From: Campylobacterales bacterium
Lineage (GTDB): Bacteria; Campylobacterota; Campylobacteria; Campylobacterales; Nitratiruptoraceae
Length of the DNA: 6,321 bases
NCBI GenBank assembly: GCA_027068245.1
Contig: JAMOUF010000258.1
Span: 1 to 6,321, forward strand
Direction: 5' to 3'
Position 1 is the first letter of the stretch. The number at the start of each line of letters is the position of its first letter. The notes under the pieces are model-generated. The model made no database searches. It saw only the letters and a program-made list of their open reading frames with translations, and was not told the origin of the DNA. Shown piece by piece: positions 1-6,321 of this stretch. A program made the translations under genes and the position numbers.

Positions 1-325
1 ACGGGACCAGGTGGGAGGACTTCTAAACACCATCACCGTCAGCAGCGAGGATATATACGAGGCTATGAGAGAGCCGTTGAAGCTGATAGCCGAGGCTTTG
101 AAATCTGTGCTTGAGGACACCCCTCCAGAGCTTGCCGGCGACATCATAGATAACGGTATAGTCCTCACAGGCGGAGGGGCGCTTATCAGAAATCTTGACA
201 GATATCTCTCCGACATCGTGAAAATCCCGGTTTTCATAGCCCAGGAGCCTCTTTTGGCGGTGGCTAAAGGCACGGGCAAGGTTTTGGAAGAGATAGAGAT
301 ACTCCAACAGCTTGAAGATGATTAA
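1..325 (+). CDS. mreB: Rod shape-determining protein MreB, C-terminal part (5' end outside window)
   Basis: MreB is a bacterial actin homologue that forms membrane-associated filaments and guides lateral peptidoglycan synthesis, keeping cells rod- or helix-shaped. The open frame enters from the left edge (codons read from base 2 as Arg-Asp-Gln-Val), so the GTG at 11 is an internal valine, not a start. About 108 of the usual ~345 residues are present. Visible hallmarks are the segment TITVSSEDI, and then GIVLTGGGALIRNLDRYL, the glycine-rich nucleotide-binding motif shared by the actin/Hsp70 ATPase fold. The tail (VFIAQEPLLAVAKGTGKVLE) is also MreB-like, since that family ends with a '..P..CVA.GTG..LE' pattern. 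The stop TAA at 323-325 overlaps the start of mreC, so the two are presumably co-transcribed. No anomaly is seen. The family call is near certain; the rest of the gene lies outside the window. Confidence 0.96.
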   Translation, partial: RDQVGGLLNTITVSSEDIYEAMREPLKLIAEALKSVLEDTPPELAGDIIDNGIVLTGGGALIRNLDRYLSDIVKIPVFIAQEPLLAVAKGTGKVLEEIEILQQLEDD

Positions 326-1097
326 AAAGCTTCTTCTGCTGGCTCTCTTAACAGGTTTTATAACCCTTTTTTTCATATTTAGCTCCTCTTTGAAAGGGGA
401 GTATCAATCCTTCTCAAACAGCATAAAAATATCCATACAAAAAGCCCTTAACGGCATTAGCGACTCCTTTTTCTCCCTTATTCGCCAATCAGAGCAGATA
501 AAAGAGTGTGAAACGAGGGCAAGATCCTTGGAAAAATATAAGATTTTGTATAAAGACCTGTTGGAAAAACATAAGAACCTTTTAAAAGAGTGCGGCGTAA
601 AAAAAGAGCGGGTTTACGATCTTGAATTAGCATCCGCTATCTCGTATGTAAGACTTGGAGACTTTACAACCCTATGGCTGGACTTTCCACCGCCCAAAGA
701 GATTTTGGGAGCGCTTAAAGAGGAGTATGTTGCCGGTATACTCAGGCCACAAGAGGGTAAGTCCGTGCTTTATCTAAATGGCAGTAAGAAGTGCAGCTAC
801 GGGGTGGAGTTGGTTAAAAGCGGCGCAAAAGGAATAGCCGTTGGGAGCGGAGACAACAGATACATTTTTGTAAAATATATAGCCAATTACGAGCCGATAG
901 CCGTTGGGGAGGAGGTGATAACAAACGGCCTTGACAATATCTTTCCATACGGCATAAAAGTGGGAAAGGTAGAAAAAATATGGTCCGAAGGGAGTTACAA
1001 AGTGGCTGAGGTGGAGTGCTACGCCAAACTTGAGAGGCCTTTTTATTTTTGGATAATTTTAAAAGATAAAACGCTTTCTAATATAGATATAAACTAA
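318..1097 (+). CDS. mreC: Rod shape-determining protein MreC
   Basis: MreC is a bitopic inner-membrane protein whose periplasmic part scaffolds the elongation machinery (with MreB, MreD, RodA and PBP2 in well-studied species). With the ATG at 318 it has 259 residues, short against the ~280-370 common elsewhere. Residues 1-4 (MIKK) are the cytoplasmic end, and about 5-23 form one hydrophobic membrane anchor. About 58-92 is charged and heptad-like, consistent with the MreC dimerisation coiled coil. About 105-250 is the beta-rich domain, with the hallmark at 196-218 (VGEEVITNGL, then IFPYGIKVGKV), matching the family's 'GD.V.TSGLGG.FP.GI.VG.V'. The ATG at 318 overlaps mreB by 8 bases; an in-frame TTG at 312 would add two residues, but ATG is preferred. 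No strong Shine-Dalgarno is seen, so translational coupling to mreB is likely. No mreD follows here. carB is next, behind its own promoter-like signal. Confidence 0.93.
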   Translation: MIKKLLLLALLTGFITLFFIFSSSLKGEYQSFSNSIKISIQKALNGISDSFFSLIRQSEQIKECETRARSLEKYKILYKDLLEKHKNLLKECGVKKERVYDLELASAISYVRLGDFTTLWLDFPPPKEILGALKEEYVAGILRPQEGKSVLYLNGSKKCSYGVELVKSGAKGIAVGSGDNRYIFVKYIANYEPIAVGEEVITNGLDNIFPYGIKVGKVEKIWSEGSYKVAEVECYAKLERPFYFWIILKDKTLSNIDIN

Positions 1098-1104
1098 ATT
1101 CGAG

Positions 1105-1128
1105 TATAATCTAAAACTAAAAATAAGG
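1105..1128 (+). promoter_or_regulatory. Probable carB promoter (-10 box) and ribosome binding site
   Basis: The 38-base gap between mreC and carB contains a perfect TATAAT at 1105-1110, eight bases after the mreC stop. No TTGACA-like hexamer lies about 17 bases upstream. Housekeeping promoters of Campylobacter and Helicobacter are known to rely on the -10 box plus AT-rich periodicity rather than a -35 box, which fits. A start of transcription near 1117 would give a leader of about 19 bases. AAGG at 1125-1128 lies 7 bases before the ATG and is the likely Shine-Dalgarno. No terminator precedes the promoter, so read-through from mreBC is also possible. Confidence 0.6.
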
Positions 1129-1135
1129 TATCCGC

Positions 1136-4100
1136 ATGCCAAAAAGAGAAGATATAAAAACCATACTGCTTATAGGCTCCGGGCCCATTGTCATCGGGCA
1201 GGCCTGCGAGTTCGACTACTCCGGAACACAGGCCGTAAAGACACTGAAATCGCTTGGATACAGGGTAGTTTTGGTAAACTCCAACCCAGCCACCATCATG
1301 ACCGACCCCGGATTTGCCGACAGGACATATATCGAGCCCATAACCGAGGAGATGGTCTATAAGATAATCAAAAAAGAGGGTGTGGACGCCATCTTGCCTA
1401 CGATGGGCGGGCAGACGGCTTTGAATGTGGCTATGGGAATGTATGAGAAGGGGATGCTTGAGGGAGTGGAGTTTTTGGGGGCCAAACCGGAAGCCATAAA
1501 AAAGGGCGAGGACAGGCAGGCTTTTAAAGAGGCGATGCTTAAAATCGGGATGGATTTGCCAAAGAGCCGCTATGCCTACAGTCTTGAAGAGGCGATGGAG
1601 GCGGCCAGGGAGATAGGTTTTCCGCTGATTATCAGAGCCTCCTATACCCTGGCTGGCGGTGGAAGCGGAGTGGCCTACAATATAGACGAGTTCAAGGAGC
1701 TGGCCCAAAAGGGGCTTGAGGCAAGTCCCATCAGCGAGATACTCATAGAGGAGTCTTTGCTTGGGTGGAAAGAGTACGAGATGGAGGTTATCAGGGACAA
1801 AGAGGATAACTGTATCATCGTCTGCTCCATTGAGAACGTGGACCCTATGGGTGTGCATACCGGTGACTCGATTACGGTGGCCCCGGCTTTGACGCTGACG
1901 GACAAAGAGTATCAAAGAATGCGCGACGCCTCATTCGCCATTTTACGCGAAATCGGCGTGGATACGGGTGGAAGCAACGTGCAGTTTGCCGTAAATCCGG
2001 ATACGGGCAGAATGATAGTTATCGAGATGAACCCAAGAGTCTCAAGAAGTTCCGCCCTGGCCTCCAAGGCCACCGGATATCCTATTGCAAAAGTCGCCAC
2101 CTTGTTGGCGGTTGGATACACCCTTGACGAGATACAAAATGATATCACCGGCACGGCCGCCAGTTTCGAGCCCACAATCGACTATATCGTGACGAAACTG
2201 CCAAGGTTCACTTTTGAAAAGTTCCCACACGCAGACTCTACGCTTACCACCTCGATGAAGAGTGTGGGTGAGGCGATGGCGATAGGGCGGACCTTCAAGG
2301 AGTCCGTTCAAAAGGGGCTTTGCTCACTTGAGACCGGACTATCCGGATTTGACAGGATTGAAGCCGATATAGATACGATTAAAAAAGAGATTAGAAGACC
2401 CAACGAGCACAGGCTCAGATACGTGGCCCAGGGTTTCAGGGAGGGGCTGAGCGTGGATGAGATATATGAGCTTAGCCGTATTGACAGATGGTTTTTGTAT
2501 CAGATAGAGGAGATTGTAAAGTTCGAGGAGAAAATCGATCTGGATATTTTGCAAAACCCCGATTTGCTGCGACGGGCCAAAACTTTTGGATTCAGCGATG
2601 AGATGATAGCCAAACTTATAAACGGGAAGGAGAACACCTCCCTGACCCAAAACGACATCTTCAACGCCAGAAAAAATCTGGGCGTGGAGCTGGAATACAA
2701 CGAGGTGGATACTTGTGCGGCGGAGTTCGAGGCAAAAACGCCATATCTATACAGCACCACCAAAATCACCTCCCATCCGGAAGATAAAGCCAAAATGGAA
2801 GATGAAGAGAAGGTGCTGATTATCGGAGGCGGCCCAAACCGCATAGGCCAGGGAATCGAGTTTGACTACTGCTGCGTCCACGCCTCCTTTGCCCTGGAGG
2901 ATATGGGGATAAAATCGATTATGTATAACTGCAACCCCGAAACCGTATCCACAGATTACGATACAAGCGACATACTCTATTTCGAGCCTATCGATTTCGA
3001 AAGAGTCAGAACGGTCATAGAAAAGGAGAACCCATCGGGCGTCATAGTCCATTTTGGGGGGCAGACCCCTTTGAAACTGGCAAAGTCTTTGACCGCCATC
3101 GGAGCGAAGATAGTGGGAACCAGCGCAAAGGTAATAGACTTGGCCGAGGACAGGGAGAAGTTCAGCGAATTTGTAGCGAAAAACAATCTTTTACAGCCCG
3201 CAAACGGAACCGCCACCACGAAAGAGGAGGCTTTGAAAATCGCCGACGAGATTGGTTATCCGGTATTGGTAAGACCCAGTTACGTGCTTGGTGGAAGGGC
3301 CATGAGAATCGTTTACAACGAGGATGAGTTGAAGGAGTATATGGATGAGGCCGTAAGCGTAAGCAACGAGTCTCCCGTTTTGATAGACAAATTTTTGGAC
3401 CACGCCATAGAGCTGGACGTAGATGCGATAAGCGATGGTAAAAGGGTCTACATAGGCGGGATAATGCAGCATATCGAAGAGGCTGGAATACACTCGGGTG
3501 ATAGTGCATGCTCTTTGCCTACCGTATCTATCTCCAAAGAGCTTTTGAAAGAGGTGGAGGAGCAGACGAAAAGAATAGCCTTGGGACTTGGCGTAAAGGG
3601 GCTTTTGAATATTCAGTTCGCTATATTCAAAGAGAAGGTCTATCTGATTGAGGTAAACCCAAGAGCCAGCAGGACCGTACCTTTCGTTAGCAAAGCCACT
3701 GGAATTCCCATGGCGAAAGTGGCTACCAGGGTTATGATAAAGGGTGATTTGGTTGAGGCGTTGAAGTTTTATGACGAGTATAACGTGGTGGACTACTCAG
3801 GTGAGATTTTACAGCCCGTATTAAAGGGACATATCAGCGTAAAAGAGGCGGTATTTCCTTTTGACAAGCTGCCCGGAGCCGATCTGCTTTTGGGCCCTGA
3901 GATGAAGTCTACCGGTGAGGTTATGGGGATTAGCGACAACTTTGGCGAGAGTTTCGCAAAGGCGCAGTTTGCGGCCAAAAACCAGCTTGCGACCTCTGGC
4001 AAGCTCTTTTTGTCGCTGACCGACTATGACAAACCCCACGCTCCGGAAATTGCCAAACTTTACAAAGAGCTCGGGTTCGAGATTGTGGCTACCAGGGGGA

Positions 4101-4399
4101 CGCATGAGGTGTTGAAAGCGGCCGGGGTAAAGAGCGAGCTGGTATTTAAGATAAGCGAGGGCAGGCCCAATATCGAGGATTTGATAAAAAACAGCGAGAT
4201 TGCCATGGCCATAAACACCAGCGACAACAAATCCAGCAAAAACGACGCCAAGATTATCCGCCAGGAGGTTTTAAGGCATCAGATACCCTACTTCACCACT
4301 TTGAGCGCCGCAAGGGTAGCTGCGGAGGCCATAAAGGTTTTAAAAGAGAAGGAGCTAACGCCAAAGGCGCTTCAAGACTATCTGGATGAATCCAAATAA
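1136..4399 (+). CDS. carB: Carbamoyl-phosphate synthase, large subunit (CarB)
   Basis: CarB makes carbamoyl phosphate from bicarbonate, two ATP and ammonia channelled from the glutaminase subunit CarA. The product feeds arginine and pyrimidine synthesis in the cytoplasm. The protein has 1087 residues (E. coli 1073), full length and unbroken. The first synthetase half (about 1-400) starts with [20 protein letters not shown] and has the ATP-grasp loop at 167-182 ([12 protein letters not shown] then VAYN). The oligomerisation domain is about 400-560. The second half (about 560-945) repeats the pattern with [20 protein letters not shown] and the loop at 713-723 ([11 protein letters not shown]). 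The C-terminal MGS-like allosteric domain (about 945-1087) keeps Thr986 and Thr989 in ATRGT, Lys1005 before SEGRP, and Thr1054-Thr1055. By alignment to E. coli (offset 12) these correspond to effector-site residues Thr974, Thr977, Lys993 and Thr1042, so control by ornithine/UMP/IMP-type effectors is plausible. carA is not in the window. The stop overlaps the next gene. Confidence 0.98.
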   Translation: MPKREDIKTILLIGSGPIVIGQACEFDYSGTQAVKTLKSLGYRVVLVNSNPATIMTDPGFADRTYIEPITEEMVYKIIKKEGVDAILPTMGGQTALNVAMGMYEKGMLEGVEFLGAKPEAIKKGEDRQAFKEAMLKIGMDLPKSRYAYSLEEAMEAAREIGFPLIIRASYTLAGGGSGVAYNIDEFKELAQKGLEASPISEILIEESLLGWKEYEMEVIRDKEDNCIIVCSIENVDPMGVHTGDSITVAPALTLTDKEYQRMRDASFAILREIGVDTGGSNVQFAVNPDTGRMIVIEMNPRVSRSSALASKATGYPIAKVATLLAVGYTLDEIQNDITGTAASFEPTIDYIVTKLPRFTFEKFPHADSTLTTSMKSVGEAMAIGRTFKESVQKGLCSLETGLSGFDRIEADIDTIKKEIRRPNEHRLRYVAQGFREGLSVDEIYELSRIDRWFLYQIEEIVKFEEKIDLDILQNPDLLRRAKTFGFSDEMIAKLINGKENTSLTQNDIFNARKNLGVELEYNEVDTCAAEFEAKTPYLYSTTKITSHPEDKAKMEDEEKVLIIGGGPNRIGQGIEFDYCCVHASFALEDMGIKSIMYNCNPETVSTDYDTSDILYFEPIDFERVRTVIEKENPSGVIVHFGGQTPLKLAKSLTAIGAKIVGTSAKVIDLAEDREKFSEFVAKNNLLQPANGTATTKEEALKIADEIGYPVLVRPSYVLGGRAMRIVYNEDELKEYMDEAVSVSNESPVLIDKFLDHAIELDVDAISDGKRVYIGGIMQHIEEAGIHSGDSACSLPTVSISKELLKEVEEQTKRIALGLGVKGLLNIQFAIFKEKVYLIEVNPRASRTVPFVSKATGIPMAKVATRVMIKGDLVEALKFYDEYNVVDYSGEILQPVLKGHISVKEAVFPFDKLPGADLLLGPEMKSTGEVMGISDNFGESFAKAQFAAKNQLATSGKLFLSLTDYDKPHAPEIAKLYKELGFEIVATRGTHEVLKAAGVKSELVFKISEGRPNIEDLIKNSEIAMAINTSDNKSSKNDAKIIRQEVLRHQIPYFTTLSAARVAAEAIKVLKEKELTPKALQDYLDESK

Positions 4400-4826
4400 G
4401 ATATACCTGGCCCAGACGGATACCACGGCCGGGTTTTTGTCTCAAAATGAGAGCGGACTTAAAAAGGTGAAGCGGCGTCCTTGCTATAAACCCTTTTTAA
4501 TGGAGGTGGCCTCTTTGAGTGAGCTGAAACAGTTTACAAGAGTTCCCAAAAAATTCAAAAAAGTGGTAAGAAGGGCCAAAAAGACGACCTTTATCTATCC
4601 AAACAAAAAAGCGTTGCGGGTGGTGAAGGATGAGGAGCATCTGAAATTTTTAAGGAAGTTTGGTTGGATGTACAGCACCAGCGCCAATGTAAGCGGCCAG
4701 GGATTTGATATCGGTTTTGCAAAAAGAGCCGCCGATATAGTGGTCGAGGACAGGCGTGGGCTTTGGGAAGGCCCGCCCTCGAGCCTTTTGAAGGTAGGGA
4801 GAAAAAAGATAAAGAGAGTGCGTTAA
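4386..4826 (+). CDS. Compact YrdC/Sua5/TsaC-like protein
   Basis: This 146-residue protein looks like a short member of the YrdC fold family. Known members make threonylcarbamoyl-AMP for the tRNA t6A modification (TsaC/Sua5), or handle carbamoyl-AMP as a domain of HypF. Motifs in the right order are: TDTTAGF at 11-17 (family 'TDT.YGL'), KRRPCYKPF at 29-37 (family 'K.RP..KPL'), YP then ALRVV around 71-80 with the conserved Arg78, STSANVSG at 97-104, and PSSLLKV at 131-137 (family 'PST..D'). The stretch between the K-R-P motif and STSAN is roughly 20 or more residues shorter than in E. coli TsaC, and the aromatic residue of the first motif is Ala15. The C-terminus is very basic. The ATG at 4386 lies inside the end of carB (14-base overlap) with no clear Shine-Dalgarno, so coupling to carB translation is likely. 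Family membership is well supported. Whether it is the cell's t6A enzyme, a paralogue, or something else cannot be told, so no symbol is given. Confidence 0.82.
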   Translation: MNPNKIYLAQTDTTAGFLSQNESGLKKVKRRPCYKPFLMEVASLSELKQFTRVPKKFKKVVRRAKKTTFIYPNKKALRVVKDEEHLKFLRKFGWMYSTSANVSGQGFDIGFAKRAADIVVEDRRGLWEGPPSSLLKVGRKKIKRVR

Positions 4827-4961
4827 ATTTTCCATTTGCGGTCGGCCGGTTATCGTCCCCGCCATCTTCAAGTATATGGCACCCGGCACAGCTTATACTG
4901 TTCTCTTTGAATGGAAATACCCAATGTTACCACGATTAACATCCAATAAAATTGATTTTTA
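4827..4961. other. Convergent intergenic gap, no gene recognised
   Basis: These 135 bases lie between the 3' ends of two genes facing each other. The left half is GC-rich and the right half AT-rich. The longest start-to-stop frame I followed is a 24-codon reading on the minus strand (4942 to 4868) with no Shine-Dalgarno, which I do not call a gene. A 6-base inverted repeat, AGTATA (4871-4876) and TATACT (4894-4899), has a 17-base loop and no T-run after it. I found no strong GC-rich stem plus T-tract terminator for the rightward carB block, and no tRNA. Confidence 0.6.
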
Positions 4962-4965
4962 TCAA
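4946..4965 (-). terminator. Weak terminator-like hairpin at the end of the 148-residue gene
   Basis: Bases 4952-4965 form a perfect 5-base-pair inverted repeat, TTGAT and ATCAA, around a four-base loop. It overlaps the TGA stop of the leftward gene. Read on the minus strand it is followed at once by TTTTAT, giving a short U-rich tail. The stem is AT-rich and short, so it is a weak candidate for an intrinsic terminator. It could equally be chance in AT-rich DNA. Confidence 0.3.
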
Positions 4966-5408
4966 GCCAGTGGGTCCTCGTCCCTGTGTGGCTTCCAACA
5001 GAGATTGAAAAACCTGTTTTCGCTTTTTAGCGTCTCCTCGTCGCAGCCGCCGATAATATTTTTTGCCCACAGCTCTATCTTTTTTGCCACCTCTTCTCCC
5101 CACTTTCCATAAAGGGCGTTTTTATAGTCCTCGCTGGTATAGGTTCTGTTTCCAACGAAAGGCAGACCGTTTAGTGCCTGGAGTTTGAATATCTTAAAAG
5201 GCTCCTCGTCAAGTTTTGGGGCTTTAAACTCCTTTTTCGCATACTCAATCTCCTGCTCTTTTCTTTTTTTAAAAGAGAGGTTTTTAAATATCGCATATTT
5301 CGTAGCTTCCGCTATGCCTATCGCCTCTGCCAAATCCTCATCGAAGCCCAAAGCCATCGCTCTGTATTTTTGCAGTGCCGCCATTTTGGGAAATCTGTTG
5401 ATAAACAT
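4962..5408 (-). CDS. Hypothetical protein of 148 residues
   Basis: I do not recognise this protein as a named family. It is soluble-looking: no signal peptide, no membrane segment and no metal-binding cysteine pattern (single Cys residues in GGCDEE and NLCWKP). The first ~43 residues (MFINRFPKMAALQKYRAMAL, then GFDEDLAEAIGIAEATKYAI) look helical and compact. A Lys-rich linker follows at about 47-65, including KKRK. The C-terminal half is aromatic and charged (ALYGKWGEEVAKKIELW, later NLCWKPHRDEDPLA). The start is supported by AGGAG (5415-5419 on the minus strand) six bases before the ATG. The end is firm: TGA is followed in frame by TAA. It is preferred over the rightward readings of the same DNA, which are Phe/Ser-rich and lack a ribosome site. 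It is divergent from metH across a 71-base gap and convergent with the carB block, so it is probably transcribed alone. No function is proposed. Confidence 0.8.
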   Translation of the reverse strand: MFINRFPKMAALQKYRAMALGFDEDLAEAIGIAEATKYAIFKNLSFKKRKEQEIEYAKKEFKAPKLDEEPFKIFKLQALNGLPFVGNRTYTSEDYKNALYGKWGEEVAKKIELWAKNIIGGCDEETLKSENRFFNLCWKPHRDEDPLA

Positions 5409-5414
5409 AGCCCG

Positions 5415-5450
5415 CTCCTGTTGACAATTTTTTGAAATTAATCTATTTTA
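5415..5450 (-). promoter_or_regulatory. Ribosome binding site and possible -10 box of the leftward 148-residue gene
   Basis: On the minus strand, AGGAG occupies 5415-5419, six bases before the ATG at 5408. It is the strongest Shine-Dalgarno in the window and fixes the start of this gene. Further upstream, TAAAAT (5445-5450, minus strand) resembles a -10 box and would give a leader of about 30 bases. The ribosome site is well supported; the -10 box is tentative in such AT-rich sequence. Confidence 0.5.
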
Positions 5451-5451
5451 C

Positions 5452-5474
5452 TATAATACAGAAAAAATTTGGGA
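5452..5474 (+). promoter_or_regulatory. Probable metH promoter (-10 box) and ribosome binding site
   Basis: A perfect TATAAT lies at 5452-5457, 22 bases before the metH ATG, giving a leader of about 16 bases if transcription starts near 5464. Upstream hexamers are misplaced: TTGACA at 5421-5426 is 25 bases away and TTGAAA at 5432-5437 is 14 away, against an optimum of about 17. As at carB, a -10-driven promoter fits. GGGA at 5471-5474, five bases before the ATG, is a modest Shine-Dalgarno. No room remains for a cobalamin riboswitch, which would need a much longer leader. Confidence 0.55.
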
Positions 5475-5479
5475 CGGGA

Positions 5480-6321
5480 ATGGATATAAAAGAGAGGTTG
5501 AAAAAAGAGATTTTGATAATCGACGGTGCGATGGGAACCCAGCTGCAAAATGCGGATATTCCCGCCGATGCCTGGGAGGGCAAAGAGGGGTGTAACGAGC
5601 TGCTTAATAAAACTGCTCCTAAAATTATAAAAAACATTCACAAAGCCTATGCAAAGGCCGGGGCCGATATCATCAAAACCAATACCTTTGGCTCTATGCC
5701 CTGGGTTTTGGAGGAGTATGAGTTATCTCATTTAGCAAGGGAGCTTACATACCTTGGGTGCAAAATAGCCAAAGAGGCGATAGAGGAGTTCGATGATAAG
5801 AAGCGCTATGTGGCCTGCTCTTTGGGACCTGGAACGAAACTTCCAAGCCTGAATCATATAGACTATGACCAGATGTATGATGGGTATTGCGAGAGTTTAA
5901 AAGGAGCGAAAGAGGCAAAAGCGGATATTATCTTGCTTGAGACCTGCCAGGACCCTTTGCAGATAAAAGCGGCCATTCACGCCTGTGAGGATATCGTGCC
6001 GCAAACTCCCGTGATGGTGAGCGTTACCATAGAGCAGACCGGCTCGATGCTAATAGGCACCGACGCAGAGACGATAGCCGTGATTTTGGAGCCTTTCAAT
6101 ATCCTGTCTTTGGGTTTTAACTGCGGAACGGGTCCGGATATGATGGAGCAGCATCTAAAGATTTTAAGCGAAGTTTGGGACAGACCCATAAGTATCCACG
6201 CAAATGCCGGACTTCCACAAAACAGAGGCGGTTATACCTACTACCCTATGGGGCCGAAAGAGTTTACCGAACTTGAAGCCAGATTTACCAAATATCCGGG
6301 CGTTGCTCTGCTTGGTGGGTG
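5480..6321 (+). CDS. metH: B12-dependent methionine synthase MetH, N-terminal part (3' end outside window)
   Basis: MetH transfers a methyl group from methyltetrahydrofolate, via cobalamin, to homocysteine to make methionine in the cytoplasm. Only the first 280 codons and two bases are in the window, and they show the homocysteine-binding TIM-barrel domain. DGAMGTQLQ at 15-23 is the family's opening motif. KTNTFGS, CSLGPGTK and LLETCQDP follow in order, then GFNCGTGP with Cys215, the first zinc ligand that activates homocysteine, and then HANAGLPQ. The last codons read VALLGG followed by TG, where the family has GG-Cys-Cys-Gly. The first base of the expected Cys281 codon is thus at 6320, and the spacing from Cys215 (66 residues) agrees with known MetH (207 to 272 in the Thermotoga enzyme, as I recall). 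No stop or frameshift is seen. A stand-alone homocysteine methyltransferase of the same domain cannot be excluded without the rest, but the opening is typical of MetH. Confidence 0.93.
   Translation, partial: MDIKERLKKEILIIDGAMGTQLQNADIPADAWEGKEGCNELLNKTAPKIIKNIHKAYAKAGADIIKTNTFGSMPWVLEEYELSHLARELTYLGCKIAKEAIEEFDDKKRYVACSLGPGTKLPSLNHIDYDQMYDGYCESLKGAKEAKADIILLETCQDPLQIKAAIHACEDIVPQTPVMVSVTIEQTGSMLIGTDAETIAVILEPFNILSLGFNCGTGPDMMEQHLKILSEVWDRPISIHANAGLPQNRGGYTYYPMGPKEFTELEARFTKYPGVALLGG

Noticed and set aside
1094..1915. A 273-codon open frame on the minus strand opposite the start of carB
   Set aside because: It is in codon register with carB, so it stays open simply because this part of carB avoids TTA, CTA and TCA codons. 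The translation is His/Arg/Leu-rich and resembles no family, and carB itself is certain.
4877..4892. Possible sigma-54 promoter (TGGCAC ... GC) in the convergent gap
   Set aside because: The GG and GC elements are 11 bases apart rather than 10, the -12 element reads ACAGC rather than TTGCA, and no gene starts downstream on that strand.
4871..4899. Inverted repeat AGTATA / TATACT in the convergent gap
   Set aside because: Only six pairs with a 17-base loop and no T-tract; a mismatch follows immediately. Plausible by chance.
4868..4942. Small minus-strand frame of 24 codons (begins MLIVVTLGIS) in the convergent gap
   Set aside because: No Shine-Dalgarno, no recognisable motif, and a length expected by chance in 135 bases.
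5264..5274. A7 run followed by G in the 148-residue gene as a programmed frameshift site
   Set aside because: The zero-frame codons are AAA AAA AGA, so the A AAA AAG heptamer is out of phase for -1 slippage; it is explained by a Lys/Arg-rich linker.
4876..5424. Two rightward frames (4876-5112 and 5185-5424) opposite the 148-residue gene
   Set aside because: Their translations are Phe/Ser-rich and low in complexity, there is no ribosome site, and the leftward frame is longer with a strong AGGAG.
5409..5479. Cobalamin or SAM riboswitch upstream of metH
   Set aside because: The whole gap is 71 bases and the predicted leader about 16 bases, far too short for either aptamer; no such conserved core was seen.

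Overview
This is an ordinary chromosomal core-gene stretch, most likely from a member of the Campylobacterota (the former Epsilonproteobacteria). The evidence is the gene order mreB-mreC-carB, which I remember as partly conserved in Campylobacter; the short MreC; TATAAT -10 boxes without a well-placed -35 box; and the style of the CarB and MetH proteins. Base composition is balanced rather than strongly AT-rich. That fits a sulfur- or hydrogen-oxidising environmental lineage better than a host-associated Campylobacter or Helicobacter, but this assignment is inference from the sequence alone.

Layout, left to right. Bases 1-325 hold the C-terminal end of mreB (cell-shape actin homologue). mreC follows at once (318-1097), overlapping mreB by 8 bases. 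A 38-base gap carries a TATAAT box and a Shine-Dalgarno-like sequence for carB (1136-4399), the large subunit of carbamoyl-phosphate synthase. The last 14 bases of carB overlap the start of a compact YrdC/Sua5-like gene (4386-4826), so those two are probably co-transcribed and translationally coupled. A 135-base non-coding gap separates this rightward block from a leftward gene of unknown function (5408-4962, 148 residues). A 71-base divergent region then contains regulatory signals for that gene and for metH (B12-dependent methionine synthase). metH starts at 5480 and runs off the right edge. Its missing final codon starts with TG, exactly where the first cysteine of the zinc-binding Cys-Cys pair is expected.

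Functionally, mreB and mreC act together in rod-shape maintenance. carB feeds arginine and pyrimidine synthesis through carbamoyl phosphate, and metH belongs to methionine and one-carbon metabolism. The two less ordinary items are the short YrdC-like protein coupled to carB and the unrecognised 148-residue protein. No mobile element, CRISPR array, tRNA, rRNA or clear novel system is visible.
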